Shown here in pieces: positions 12,554 to 21,352 of a stretch of DNA of 32,658 nucleotides. The first letter of the stretch is position 1, and each line of letters starts with the position of its first letter. This stretch comes from Arthrobacter agilis (lineage in GTDB: Bacteria > Actinomycetota > Actinomycetes > Actinomycetales > Micrococcaceae), in assembly GCF_002953615.1 (NCBI RefSeq), contig NZ_CP024915.1, positions 1,601,325 through 1,633,982 of the forward strand, given 5' to 3'. A program made the position numbers and the translations under genes. The notes below the pieces were generated by a model. The model was not told where the DNA came from and did not search any database. It saw nothing but the letters and a program-made list of their open reading frames with translations.

Positions 12554-12938
12554 AACCGACGACCGGCTTCGAGAACAGGGTCACGATGACGGCGGCGGCG
12601 GGGACCATGAGTGCGAGCCCGATCACCGGGTTCCCGGAGGAGAAGAAGGGGAAGGCGAGGATCACCAGGAACAGCTGGACGACGAGTGACGGGGACCGGG
12701 GCCACCGGAAGCCGGCGACGAGTTTGCGGGCCATCACGGCCAGAGCCGCGGCGACCAGCAGCAGCAGGACAGCCAGGAAGACCGAGCCTCCCACGGACAC
12801 CGGATCGGCCGCGAAGACCGTCCCGAGAGAACCGACGGCGAGGACCACGAGCGCTACCGCCTCGAGGACCAGGACGGCGGCGATCAGGACGACGCCGCGA
12901 GGTCGGTTCGAGGAATGCGGGGCTGGGTCTGTGGCCAC
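12516..12938 (-). CDS. small four-helix membrane protein of unknown function
   Basis: The 140-residue product starts at GTG 12938. I do not recognise the family. It shows a short charged N-terminus (residues 1-13) and four hydrophobic segments at about 15-37, 47-69, 83-102 and 105-124. A soluble tail, VGFTARPTGDGRTL, follows. The arrangement RKLVAGFRWPRSPSLVVQLFLV between helices 2 and 3 suggests a positively charged cytoplasmic loop. Its 3' end overlaps the convergent FtsK/EssC-like gene by 38 bases. The two transcripts would therefore be complementary at their ends. The ribosome binding site is weak. Confidence 0.7.
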   Translation of the reverse strand: MATDPAPHSSNRPRGVVLIAAVLVLEAVALVVLAVGSLGTVFAADPVSVGGSVFLAVLLLLVAAALAVMARKLVAGFRWPRSPSLVVQLFLVILAFPFFSSGNPVIGLALMVPAAAVIVTLFSKPVVGFTARPTGDGRTL

Positions 12939-13171
12939 TCTCGAACCCTACCCGACGGGCCGGGCGCCCTCCTGGCCGACGAAAGGCGGCGGTGCTGTGA
13001 CAAACCACTCACCCATCCGATCAATTAGGACGGTAAAACCCCTTGTTTACCCAGTAGTAACGTGACAGCCTTAAAAGCAGTGCAAACCCGGGGGCCCACG
13101 TCGGCCCCTTTACTATGAGCCCCCTCGTGAATGTTTTCACAAACTCACGGTGAGCGAGGCTAGAGGAGAAT
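12939..13171 (+). promoter_or_regulatory. whiB1 upstream region
   Basis: This 233-base intergenic stretch is the longest in the window and is much richer in A+T than its surroundings from about 13000 on. It holds a hairpin at 13091-13108 (GGGGCC, six bases, GGCCCC, then TTTACTAT) and a possible -10 TACTAT (13111-13116) without a clear -35. A CRP/GlxR-like site follows at 13126-13141, an 11-base palindrome CTCACGGTGAG at 13144-13154, and AGGAG at 13164-13168. The long leader suggests regulation after or near initiation. Promoter position is uncertain. Confidence 0.45.
13126..13141. promoter_or_regulatory. CRP/GlxR-type operator before whiB1
   Basis: CGTGA-ATGTTT-TCACA matches the CRP-family consensus TGTGA-N6-TCACA at nine of ten specified bases. 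In M. tuberculosis, whiB1 is directly controlled by the cAMP receptor protein Rv3676, so the same wiring is likely here. The site lies 31-46 bases before GTG 13172, downstream of the only -10 candidate seen. That would make it a repressing site unless the true promoter is different. Confidence 0.6.
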
Positions 13172-13429
13172 GTGATCACCATGGATTGGCGTAGTCGCGC
13201 GGCCTGTCTGGACAAGGACCCGGAGCTGTTCTTCCCGGTCGGCAACACCGGACCGGCGCTGCTTCAGATCGAAGAGGCGAAGAGCGTGTGCCGACGCTGC
13301 CAGGTGCAGGACACCTGCCTGCAGTGGGCCATCGAGTCGGGCCAGGACGCCGGAGTATGGGGTGGACTGAGTGAGGACGAGCGCCGTGCGCTCAAGCGCC
13401 GGGCCGCTCGGGCCCGCCGCGCCTCCTGA
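13172..13429 (+). CDS. whiB1: WhiB1-family iron-sulfur transcriptional regulator
   Basis: This small [4Fe-4S] regulator binds the C-terminal region of the primary sigma factor and responds to nitric oxide in the mycobacterial case. The four cluster cysteines are seen as C12 and the CRRCQVQDTC group. The conserved GVWGG turn is followed by a basic tail (LSEDERRALKRRAARARR). The sequence DPELFFPVGNTGPALLQIEEAK is diagnostic for WhiB1. Two starts are possible. GTG 13172 lies only three bases after AGGAG. ATG 13181 lies twelve bases after it but gives the standard MDWR N-terminus. I list the longer form; the ATG is equally plausible. The convergent neighbour is pdtaS, the same pair as Rv3219-Rv3220c. 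Confidence 0.95.
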   Translation: MITMDWRSRAACLDKDPELFFPVGNTGPALLQIEEAKSVCRRCQVQDTCLQWAIESGQDAGVWGGLSEDERRALKRRAARARRAS

Positions 13430-13472
13430 CCGACGCCGGATCATCCGGCCGGCGCCGGAACACGAACCGGTA

Positions 13473-13509
13473 CGACGAAGGGCCGCCCATCGGGCGGCCC
13501 TTCGTCGTT
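13473..13509. terminator. bidirectional terminator between whiB1 and pdtaS
   Basis: A perfect 17-base-pair stem (ACGACGAAGGGCCGCCC with its complement) encloses a three-base loop ATC. It lies between the convergent stops of whiB1 (13429) and pdtaS (13534). The stem is the strongest hairpin in the window and is placed to terminate both genes. The T-tract is short in both directions, as is common in actinobacteria. Confidence 0.9.
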
Positions 13510-13533
13510 CCTGCGGTGCTGGTTGTGAGGGCG

Positions 13534-15009
13534 CTAGTTCTGGTTGAGGTGCAGTCCCAGCTCGAGTGTGACGGAGGTTCCGCCGCCGGGGCGGATGCTC
13601 CACTCGATCGTCCCGCCGAGTTCACTCGTCACCAGCGTCCGGACGATCTGCAGGCCGAGGCCCTCCGCGTGCCCTCCGGGCGGCAGCCCGACGCCGTCGT
13701 CCTCGATCGTCACCCGGAGGATCTCCTCGCCGTCCGGCTCGGTCCGGCGGTTCGCCATCAGCCACACCGTCCCTGCGCGTCCTGACAAGCCGTGCTCGAC
13801 GGCGTTCGTGACCAGTTCGTTGATCACCAGGGCCAGCGGTGTCGCGAGATCGCTCGGCAGCTCCCCGAAGTCGCCGCTGCGCTCGGTGCGCACCGCCTGC
13901 GACGGTGAGGCGACCTCCGCCGACAGGCGGAACTGCCGGGAGATCAGCTCGTCGAAGTCGACACTCTGGGCCAGGCCCTGCGAGAGCGTCTCATGAACCA
14001 GGGCGATGGTCGACACCCGTCGCATGGCCTGCTCGAGTCCGAGCTTCCCCTCGTCGCTGACCATCCTGCGGGACTGCATCCGGAGCAGCGCCGCGACGGT
14101 CTGCAGGTTGTTCTTCACGCGGTGGTGGATCTCCCGGATGGTCGCGTCCTTCGACACGAGCTCCATCTCGCGGCGTCGGAGCTCGGACACGTCCCGGCAG
14201 AGCACGAGGGCGCCGAAGCGCTCCTTCTCGTCGCGGAGCGGGATGGCCCGCAGCGACAGGCTGACGCCGCGGGACCCGATCTCGGTGCGCCAGGGCATCC
14301 GGCCGGTGACGACCAGCGGGAGCGTCTCGTCGACCATCCTCCGATCCTTGAGGAGCGCCGTCGTGATCTCCGCGAGGGGCCGTCCCTCGAGGGTCTCCAC
14401 ATCGCCCAACCGTCGGAAGGCGGACACACCGTTGGGGCTGGCGTATTGCACGATCCCGTCGACGTCGAGGCGGATCAACCCGTCACCCACGCGCGGAGCG
14501 CCCCGCCGGGAACCGGTCGGCGTCGCGAAGTCGGGCCACAGGCCGAGGGTCCCCATGCGCAGGAGGTCGTAGGCGCACTGCCGGTAGGTCAGCTCGAGCC
14601 TCGACGGCATCCTGGAGCTGGAGAGGTCCATGTGCGTGGTGACGACGGCGAGGGTACGGCCGTTGCGCACCATTGGGACCGCCTCGACGCGCATCGCCAT
14701 CTCGGTGGTCCAGTTCGTCTCGCCCGAGCGTTCGATCTTCTGCGACTCCCAGGCGATGTCGACGAGGGGCTGGAGGTCCGCGCGGATGCGCTCCCCGACG
14801 AAGTCGCTGTGGAAGACGGTGTGCGAGGTCGAGGGCCGCGCGTGGGCGAGGGCGACGTAGCCTCCGCCGTCGAGGGGGAACCACAGTGCGAGGTCGGCGA
14901 ACGCGAGGTCGGCCACCATCTGCCAGTCCCCCACGAGGAGATGGAGCCACTCGGCGTCGCCGGGCTCGAATCCTGCGTACTCGCGGATCGGGTCAGTGAA
15001 GATAGCCAT
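13534..15009 (-). CDS. pdtaS: PdtaS-type sensor histidine kinase
   Basis: The 491-residue cytosolic kinase has the PdtaS layout. It has an N-terminal GAF-like H_kinase_N domain (about 1-150), a PAS domain (about 175-285), HisKA_2 with REIHHRVKNNLQTVAALLRMQ (phospho-His at 295 or 296), and an HATPase. The ATPase shows an N-box (LVINELVTNAVEHGL), IEDDGVGLPPG and GLGLQIVRTLV. There is no membrane segment. In mycobacteria, PdtaS phosphorylates PdtaR, an ANTAR RNA-binding antiterminator, and senses nitric oxide and copper. No pdtaR is in this window. The start ATG 15009 has only a weak GAGAG before it. The 133-base gap upstream contains two hairpins, so pdtaS is probably transcribed separately from the glutamate dehydrogenase gene. 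Confidence 0.93.
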   Translation of the reverse strand: MAIFTDPIREYAGFEPGDAEWLHLLVGDWQMVADLAFADLALWFPLDGGGYVALAHARPSTSHTVFHSDFVGERIRADLQPLVDIAWESQKIERSGETNWTTEMAMRVEAVPMVRNGRTLAVVTTHMDLSSSRMPSRLELTYRQCAYDLLRMGTLGLWPDFATPTGSRRGAPRVGDGLIRLDVDGIVQYASPNGVSAFRRLGDVETLEGRPLAEITTALLKDRRMVDETLPLVVTGRMPWRTEIGSRGVSLSLRAIPLRDEKERFGALVLCRDVSELRRREMELVSKDATIREIHHRVKNNLQTVAALLRMQSRRMVSDEGKLGLEQAMRRVSTIALVHETLSQGLAQSVDFDELISRQFRLSAEVASPSQAVRTERSGDFGELPSDLATPLALVINELVTNAVEHGLSGRAGTVWLMANRRTEPDGEEILRVTIEDDGVGLPPGGHAEGLGLQIVRTLVTSELGGTIEWSIRPGGGTSVTLELGLHLNQN

Positions 15010-15066
15010 GGAGTCTCTCTGTTGCTCGGGTCAGTACGTCGGCGCGGTCGGAGCCCGGGACGGACC

Positions 15067-15095
15067 GGACCTGCGGCGCAGTGTGCCGCAGGTCC
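15067..15095. terminator. hairpin between glutamate dehydrogenase and pdtaS
   Basis: GGACCTGCGGC pairs perfectly with GCCGCAGGTCC over 11 bases around a seven-base loop. It is the second of two stem-loops met by transcription leaving the glutamate dehydrogenase gene, and lies about 60 bases before the pdtaS start. Confidence 0.75.
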
Positions 15096-15111
15096 AGTCT
15101 GTCACCCCGAT

Positions 15112-15135
15112 CGCCCCGCCCGGGCCGCCGGGGCG
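15112..15135. terminator. hairpin just after the glutamate dehydrogenase stop
   Basis: CGCCCCG and CGGGGCG form a seven-base stem with a ten-base loop, beginning eight bases beyond the stop codon at 15143. With the hairpin at 15067-15095 it probably ends the long dehydrogenase transcript. Confidence 0.6.
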
Positions 15136-15142
15136 GGCTCCG

Positions 15143-18100
15143 CTACCGCACGATGGACCGCAGGAGGCGCAGCGCGACCGACAGGGACGAGATGTCGTCC
15201 TGTTCCAGCTGGTTGACCTCCGCGAACATGTTGCTGGCCCGCTGCAACTGGTCCGCGTTCTGCTCCTGCCAGGCCAGGAGGCGCTCACCCGCATCGCGGT
15301 CCTGCAGGTCCTGCGAGGCCCGCAGGACGGCGACGGAGATGTCGGCGATCGTGGAGTAGAGGTCGTCGCGCAGGGCTGCACGTGCCAGGGCCTGCCAGCG
15401 ATCCGTCCGCGGCAGCGTGGTGATCCGCTCCAGCAGGTCGTCCACCTCGAAGCGGTCGTAGACCGCGTAGTACACCTTGGCGATGTTCTCGACCGGCTCG
15501 TCCACCCGGCGCGTGCTGTATGCGATGTCGAGCAGCGCGAAGGACTCGAACTGCTCGGCCCAGTGGCGGCCGAGCTCCTCCGGCAGGTGCCATTCGGTCG
15601 CCGTCTCCATCGCTTCGCGCGCACGCTCCCGGTCGCAGCCTCGCAGGTATTCCGAGAGCCGGGCCCGGAACGGGGCCACGAGCGGCTGGAAGGCGGCGAT
15701 GTCGGCGTCCACCGTCGTGCCGGGCTCCACGTGGTTGACGAACCAGCGCACCGCGCGGTCGAGCAGGCGGCGCAGGTCCAGGTGCACCGTCGTCCAGCGG
15801 TCCGTCGGGAAGTCCGCGGGGAGGGCAGCGAGGGTATCGACGGTCTCGTCCAGCGAGTAGATCTCGCGCAGAGCCACGAAGGCGCGGGCGATGACCGGCT
15901 CCGGCACTGACGTCTCCTCCATCACGCGGAAGGCGAAGGTGATGCCGCCCAGGTTGATGATGTCGTTGGCGATCACGGTCGAGATGATCTCGCGACGCAG
16001 CGGATGCGTGTCGAGCAGGTCGTCGAACCGTTCCACCAGCCGGCGCGGGAAGTAGCGGCGCAGGGTGCCGCTGAAGTACGGGTCGTCCGCGAGGGCGCTG
16101 GCGGACAGGACCTTCGTCAGCTCGATCTTGGCGTACGCGGCCAGCACCGACAGTTCCGGTGACGTGAGGCCCTGGCCGGCGTCGAGGCGACGGCGGAGTT
16201 CGGCCGTCGACGGTAGCGCTTCCAGGTCGCGGTCGAGATCCGCCTTCTTCTCGAGCCAGTCCATCATCCGCTCGTAGCTCGGGCTCCACTCGATGACCCG
16301 CTGGCGGTCGTTGAGCAGCAGGACGTTCTGGTCGATGTTGTCCTGGAGCACGAGGGTGCCGACCTCGTCGGTCATCGAGTGCAGGAACTCCGCGCGCTCC
16401 TCCGGCAGCAGGCGCCCGGCACGCACCATCCGGTCGACGAAGATCTTGATGTTGACCTCGTGGTCCGAGCAGTCGACCCCGGCGCTGTTGTCGATGGCGT
16501 CCGTGTTGAGCAGGACGCCCGCGAGTGCGGCCTCGATCCGGCCCCGCTGGGTCATGCCGAGGTTGCCGCCCTCGCCGACCACGCGGGCGCGCAGTTCACT
16601 GCCGTTGACGCGGATGGCATCGTTCGCGCGGTCCCCGACCTCGCCGTGCGTCTCGTCGGTCGCCTTCACGTAGGTCCCGATGCCGCCGTTGTAGAGCAGG
16701 TCGGCAGGCGCCCGCAGGATCGCGCGGAGCAGCTCCGGCGGACTGAGTTTCGACACGCCGTCCTCGAGCCCGAGTGCTTCCCGCACCTGCGGGGAGACGG
16801 GGATGGACTTCGCCTGCCGCGGGTAGACCCCGCCACCCTCGCTGATCAGCGCCGTGTCGTAGTCCTCCCAGCTCGAGCGAGGAAGGTCGAACAGCCGACG
16901 CCGCTCGGCGAAGGACGCGGCCGCGTCCGGATTAGGGTCGAGGAAGATGTGGCGGTGGTCGAATGCCGCGACTAGGCGGATGTGCTCGGACAGGAGCATG
17001 CCGTTGCCGAAGACGTCGCCGCTCATGTCACCGACACCGACCACGGTGAAGTCGTCGGTCTGGGTGTCGACGTCGAACTCGCTGAAGTGCCGCTTGACGG
17101 ACTCCCAGGCGCCGCGGGCGGTGATGCCCATGGCCTTGTGGTCGTAGCCGACGGAGCCACCGGAGGCGAAGGCGTCACCGAGCCAGAAGTCGTACTCGGC
17201 GGAGAGTTCGTTGGCGATGTCCGAGAAGGACGCCGTGCCCTTGTCGGCCGCCACCACCAGATAGGTGTCGTCGTCGTCGTGCCGCACCACGCGGGCGGGA
17301 GGCAGGACCGACTCGGTCGTACCGTTCGTGATCACGTTGTCCGTGATGTCGAGCAGGCCCCGGATGAAGGTCCGGTAGCTCGCCTGCCCCTCCGCGAGCC
17401 AGGCCTGCCGGTCGGCCGCGGGATCGGGGAGCTGTTTCGCGAAGAAGCCTCCCTTGGCCCCGGTGGGCACGATGACGGCGTTCTTGACCGTCTGCGCCTT
17501 CACCAGGCCGAGCACCTCGGTCCGGAAGTCCTCCCGGCGGTCGGACCAGCGCAGGCCGCCGCGGGCCACCTTGCCGAACCGGAGGTGCACGCCCTCGACC
17601 TGGGGCGAGTACACCCAGATCTCGAACTTGGGCCGGGGGAACGGCGCTCCGTCGATACGCGCGGTGTCGAACTTGAAGCTGACGTGGCGCTTGTCCTGGA
17701 AGTAGTTGGTCCGGAGGGTCGCCTCGATGAGGTTCGCGAAGGTGCGCAGCACGCGGTCGGCGTCGAGGGTCGCCACGCCCTCCAGTCCTTCGTCGAGCGC
17801 GGCCCGGGCGGCCGCCGTGGCGACCTCCCTGTCCCCGTCGAGGTCGGGATCGAAACGCGCCGTGAACAGCGCCACGAGGGCACGGCTGACGACGGCATTG
17901 CGCTGCAGCGTGTCCGCGACGAAGCCGTAGGAATTGGTGTTGCCCATCTGGCGCAGGTACTTCGCGTAGGCGCGCAGGATCAGCACCTGGCGCCACCCGA
18001 GCTCCTCGCTCAGCACGAGGCGGTCGAACTGGTCGGACTCGCTGCGTCCGGTCACCGCGGCGGTGAAGGCGTCCTGCAGCAGGGGTGCGGTTCCGAGCGG

Positions 18101-19981
18101 CGAGATCCCCGCCGGGTACCGGAGGCCGAGGTCGTAGAGGAAGAACGAACGATCATCCGACCGCGTGATCTCGAACGGCCGCTCGTCCAGCACCTCGAGA
18201 CCCAGGTTGTGGAGGTAGGGCAGGATCTGCGTGAGGCTCTTCGCCTCCGCCAGGTAGAGCTTGAGGCGAGCGTCCTCGACCGTGCCGGAATCCTGCCGCT
18301 CCGGCACGTAGACGTGCAGCTGGAGCGCCCCGGCCTGCGCTGCGGGGAGACGCTCGAAGCGCGAGATGTCCTCCAGCGCGTCCTCGACCTCGTAGTCGAC
18401 GCGGTAGCTGGGCGGGAAGGACTCCGCCCACAGCGCCGCGAGGCGCTGGGCCGTGTCCTGCTCGAACCTGTCCTGCGCGACCTCGACGATGCCCTCGGAC
18501 CATGACCGGGCGGCGCGCACGAGACGGTCCTCCAGCTCCGTGGCGTCGACCGCGGGGATCTCGGCTCCCTTCTGCAGCCGGATGCGGAAGAACAGCCGCG
18601 CGAGGGCGGATTCGCTCATCCGGGCTTCGAAATCGATCGAATCCGCGTCGAGCGCGGTCCTCAGTTCCTCCTCGATCCGCAGCCGGACGCTCGTGGTGTA
18701 CCGGTCGCGGGGAAGGTAGACGAGGGCCGACATGAAGCGTCCGTAGACGTCCGGGCGCAGGAACAGCCGCGTCCGCCGGCGTTCCTGGAGCCGCAGGATC
18801 CCGAGTGCGGTCGACACCAGGTCGGAGACCTCGATCTGGAAGAGCTCGTCGCGCGGGTAGGTCTCGAGGATGGACAGCAGATCCTTCCCCGAGTGCGAGT
18901 CGGACGGGAAGCCGCACCGGCGCAGCACCTCGGTGACCTTGTCGCGGACCAGGGGGACGTTGCGGACCGAGCCGGTGTAGGCGCTGGTGGCGAAGAGTCC
19001 GATGAAGCGGCGCTCACCGTTCACGTTGCCCTGCGCGTCGAAGCTCTTGATGCCGATGTAGTCGAGGTATGCCGCGCGGTGCACCGTCGACCGGGAATTG
19101 GCCTTCGTGATGACGAGGACGCGGCGTTCACGGGCCTTCGCGCGGCCCGCCGCGGTGAGTTGCTGGAGGTGCCCTCCGCCGGTCCCGTTCCGCAGCAGGC
19201 CCAGTCCGCTGCCGTCACGGACCCGCAGGGCGTCGGCGCCTCCCTCGTCCGTCACGAGGTCGTACTCCTTGTAGCCGAGGAAGGTGAAGTTGCCGTCGTC
19301 GAGCCACTGCAGGAGCTCCTGTGCCTGCCGCAGGTCGGGGATGTCCTCGGCCCCCGCGATCGAGCCCAGGGTCGACTCGATGGAGCGCACCATGTCGCGC
19401 ATGGCGGGCCAGTCCTCGACGGCAGACCTGACATCACCCAGCACGCGATGCAGTCCGTCGACGACCGAGTCCCGGGCCGCCGCGTCGGGAAGTCGCGAGA
19501 CCTCGACCGACATCCAGGACTCGATGTGGGCGGCCCTGCCGGAGATGCCGATCATGTCCCCGACGTTGGGCAGGGCGGCGGTGTCACCGCTGGAGGCGCC
19601 GGCCGTGGACGGGACGCGCTTGAGTGCTGCCAGCGCGTGGGTCCCTTCGTCGCGGACCGCGACGAAGGTCGGGTGGACCACCAGCTGGATGGCCGCGTTC
19701 TGCCGCACGAGCTCCGCCGTGACGGAGTCGACCAGGAAGGGCATGTCGTCGGTGACGATCATCACGATGCTCGAGGCGCCCTGGTCGATGACACCGACGG
19801 CGGCGGTTCCGGGCTCGCGGGACCCGGCGAGATCGCGGTGCGCGAAGGCGCGCTGGCGGAGGTCGATCGGTGCGTAGCCGGCAGCGTCCTCGAGTGCGAG
19901 ATGCTCGAAGTAGTGCTCTACGAATTCCTCCCCTGACGTGTCCGAGCTGAACTGATCCGTTGTCCTGGATCCAGACGACAT
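15143..19981 (-). CDS. gdh: NAD-specific glutamate dehydrogenase, large (GDH-180) class
   Basis: The 1612-residue enzyme converts glutamate to 2-oxoglutarate and ammonia with NAD. It belongs to the large class known from Streptomyces clavuligerus and M. tuberculosis Rv2476c (1624 residues). The chosen ATG 19981 (MSSGSRTTDQF) has GGAGG eight bases upstream; the frame is open to 20035. The long N-terminal half carries ACT-like regulatory segments (VTDDMPFLVDSVTAEL). The catalytic core includes KAQTVKNAVIVPTGAKGGFF (near 830-848), then VGVGDMSGDVFGNGM (near 980-993) in the nucleotide-binding domain, and the glycine-rich RVVGEGGNLGMTQRGRIE. A long helical C-terminal domain ends the protein. No frame break was seen. 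In mycobacteria this class is inhibited by unphosphorylated GarA; no garA is in the window. Confidence 0.97.
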   Translation of the reverse strand: MSSGSRTTDQFSSDTSGEEFVEHYFEHLALEDAAGYAPIDLRQRAFAHRDLAGSREPGTAAVGVIDQGASSIVMIVTDDMPFLVDSVTAELVRQNAAIQLVVHPTFVAVRDEGTHALAALKRVPSTAGASSGDTAALPNVGDMIGISGRAAHIESWMSVEVSRLPDAAARDSVVDGLHRVLGDVRSAVEDWPAMRDMVRSIESTLGSIAGAEDIPDLRQAQELLQWLDDGNFTFLGYKEYDLVTDEGGADALRVRDGSGLGLLRNGTGGGHLQQLTAAGRAKARERRVLVITKANSRSTVHRAAYLDYIGIKSFDAQGNVNGERRFIGLFATSAYTGSVRNVPLVRDKVTEVLRRCGFPSDSHSGKDLLSILETYPRDELFQIEVSDLVSTALGILRLQERRRTRLFLRPDVYGRFMSALVYLPRDRYTTSVRLRIEEELRTALDADSIDFEARMSESALARLFFRIRLQKGAEIPAVDATELEDRLVRAARSWSEGIVEVAQDRFEQDTAQRLAALWAESFPPSYRVDYEVEDALEDISRFERLPAAQAGALQLHVYVPERQDSGTVEDARLKLYLAEAKSLTQILPYLHNLGLEVLDERPFEITRSDDRSFFLYDLGLRYPAGISPLGTAPLLQDAFTAAVTGRSESDQFDRLVLSEELGWRQVLILRAYAKYLRQMGNTNSYGFVADTLQRNAVVSRALVALFTARFDPDLDGDREVATAAARAALDEGLEGVATLDADRVLRTFANLIEATLRTNYFQDKRHVSFKFDTARIDGAPFPRPKFEIWVYSPQVEGVHLRFGKVARGGLRWSDRREDFRTEVLGLVKAQTVKNAVIVPTGAKGGFFAKQLPDPAADRQAWLAEGQASYRTFIRGLLDITDNVITNGTTESVLPPARVVRHDDDDTYLVVAADKGTASFSDIANELSAEYDFWLGDAFASGGSVGYDHKAMGITARGAWESVKRHFSEFDVDTQTDDFTVVGVGDMSGDVFGNGMLLSEHIRLVAAFDHRHIFLDPNPDAAASFAERRRLFDLPRSSWEDYDTALISEGGGVYPRQAKSIPVSPQVREALGLEDGVSKLSPPELLRAILRAPADLLYNGGIGTYVKATDETHGEVGDRANDAIRVNGSELRARVVGEGGNLGMTQRGRIEAALAGVLLNTDAIDNSAGVDCSDHEVNIKIFVDRMVRAGRLLPEERAEFLHSMTDEVGTLVLQDNIDQNVLLLNDRQRVIEWSPSYERMMDWLEKKADLDRDLEALPSTAELRRRLDAGQGLTSPELSVLAAYAKIELTKVLSASALADDPYFSGTLRRYFPRRLVERFDDLLDTHPLRREIISTVIANDIINLGGITFAFRVMEETSVPEPVIARAFVALREIYSLDETVDTLAALPADFPTDRWTTVHLDLRRLLDRAVRWFVNHVEPGTTVDADIAAFQPLVAPFRARLSEYLRGCDRERAREAMETATEWHLPEELGRHWAEQFESFALLDIAYSTRRVDEPVENIAKVYYAVYDRFEVDDLLERITTLPRTDRWQALARAALRDDLYSTIADISVAVLRASQDLQDRDAGERLLAWQEQNADQLQRASNMFAEVNQLEQDDISSLSVALRLLRSIVR

Positions 19982-20041
19982 GGGGATGGCCTCCGTAACG
20001 AAATGAAAGGCCGCTCCGTTGCGACCTCTTACCAAGGAAGC

Positions 20042-21352
20042 CTATCGGGGTTGCCGGAAAACTTCACGTCGCCGGGTCGCTGCCCCGGCGCCCCTCCGCG
20101 TCCCGGCGACGGGCACCTCGGCGAGTTCGGCGATCGCGAGCCGGAGCCGCGAGGCCGGTGCCGTCTCGAGCAGGGCCGTACCCGCGAGGAGCGCCTGGTC
20201 GACGGCCGCGTAGTCCACGGGGAGGAAGGCCGAGATCCCCGCCGCCGGCCCGAAGCGCTCCCATGCCTGCCTCAGCTGGTTCTCGGGTGCCCGGCCGACG
20301 GCCGTGGCCCTCACCTTGTTGAACACGACGCGCGGTGCGGCGGTCGGCACCACGTCCGCGAGTTCGGCGAGCGCCTTCACCAGGCGGGGGACGCCGACCG
20401 CGTCCGCTCCCCCGACGGCGATGAGCGAGTCGGCGGCGTCCAGGCAACGGAGCGTTGCACCGTTGCGGCGGGGTGCGAGTGTATCGAAGCTCAGCTCCTC
20501 GTCCGTCTCCAGGCAGAATCCGCAGTCGACGATCGTGACGTCGGCGATCGATCGGGCGGCCTCGAGGACCTGACCGAGGGCGGCCGGGCGCAGCTCGGGC
20601 CAGCGGTCGGGCCGCGTGATGCCCGTCAGCACCCTGAGCCGGCCGCCCTTGATGGCCACGTTCACGGCGATCCTGGCGAGGGCCGTACCGTCGAAGCCGC
20701 CCTGGTCCGCGATCCGGCAGGCTTGGGGGAGCCCCGCCGACTCGTCGAGGAGCCCCAGCGCGGCACCGACGCTCGCACCGTACGTGTCCGCATCGATCAG
20801 CAGGACCGACGTTCCCGCCGCGGCCAGCTCGGCCGCCATGTTCAGGGCCACCGTGGTGCGACCCGGTCCGCCGGGTGGCCCCCAGACCGCCGTGATCCGT
20901 CCGTCTCCGGGCGGCTGCGGTGGATCGGCCTGCACGGGGACGGCGACGTCGGGCACGTCCCGCGGGTCGGCGTAGGCGAGCGATCCCCGAGAACCGGCAG
21001 ATCCGGCGTCGAACCTGTCGACCGCCCGGGACACTGCCTCTGCCAGTGCGGCGGGGTCCACCGATGCGGCGACGTATTCGGCTCCGTCGAGAATCGCCGG
21101 ACCCTCCGGTGACCCGTCGGTCAGCACGACGACGACGACACCCGCGAACAGCAGCCGGTCGACCAGTGAGGCGGTGAGCTCGACGGCGCCGGACGCGATG
21201 ATCACGGCGCGTGCGAGACCGGACTGGCAGGCGGCCACGAGTTCGGCGAGCTCCTCGCACCGGCGGACGACCGTGACCGGACCCCTCAGGCGTTCGAGCC
21301 CGGGGACGCATGCGCTCGCGGCCGGCCCGAGCGTGAGGACGGGGATATTCAC
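20042..21352 (-). CDS. CpaE/Ssd-like MinD-ParA family ATPase with degenerate P-loop
   Basis: This 436-residue protein has a receiver-like N-terminal domain (about 1-115), a linker rich in Pro and Asp, and a MinD/ParA fold. The P-loop reads GPPGGPGRTT (158-167). The signature lysine is proline (160) and the core lysine is arginine (165). Walker A' LLIDADTYG and Walker B VTIVDCGF are preserved. This domain order is that of CpaE of Tad pili and of the actinobacterial septum-site protein Ssd. GTG 21352 overlaps the stop of the SAF-domain gene in a GTGA, so the two are translationally coupled. There is no TadA/CpaF ATPase, TadB/C or pilin gene in the window. Its role is therefore unknown; septum placement or a reduced Tad-like function are the options. 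Confidence 0.85.
   Translation of the reverse strand: MNIPVLTLGPAASACVPGLERLRGPVTVVRRCEELAELVAACQSGLARAVIIASGAVELTASLVDRLLFAGVVVVVLTDGSPEGPAILDGAEYVAASVDPAALAEAVSRAVDRFDAGSAGSRGSLAYADPRDVPDVAVPVQADPPQPPGDGRITAVWGPPGGPGRTTVALNMAAELAAAGTSVLLIDADTYGASVGAALGLLDESAGLPQACRIADQGGFDGTALARIAVNVAIKGGRLRVLTGITRPDRWPELRPAALGQVLEAARSIADVTIVDCGFCLETDEELSFDTLAPRRNGATLRCLDAADSLIAVGGADAVGVPRLVKALAELADVVPTAAPRVVFNKVRATAVGRAPENQLRQAWERFGPAAGISAFLPVDYAAVDQALLAGTALLETAPASRLRLAIAELAEVPVAGTRRGAGAATRRREVFRQPR

Noticed and set aside
13001-13020. Second CRP-like site in the whiB1 region (TGTGA ... TCAC)
   Set aside because: The half-sites are separated by eight rather than six bases, so it does not fit the consensus.
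16982-18505. Plus-strand open frame (507 codons) opposite the glutamate dehydrogenase
   Set aside because: Antisense shadow; the minus-strand frame has unmistakable enzyme motifs throughout.
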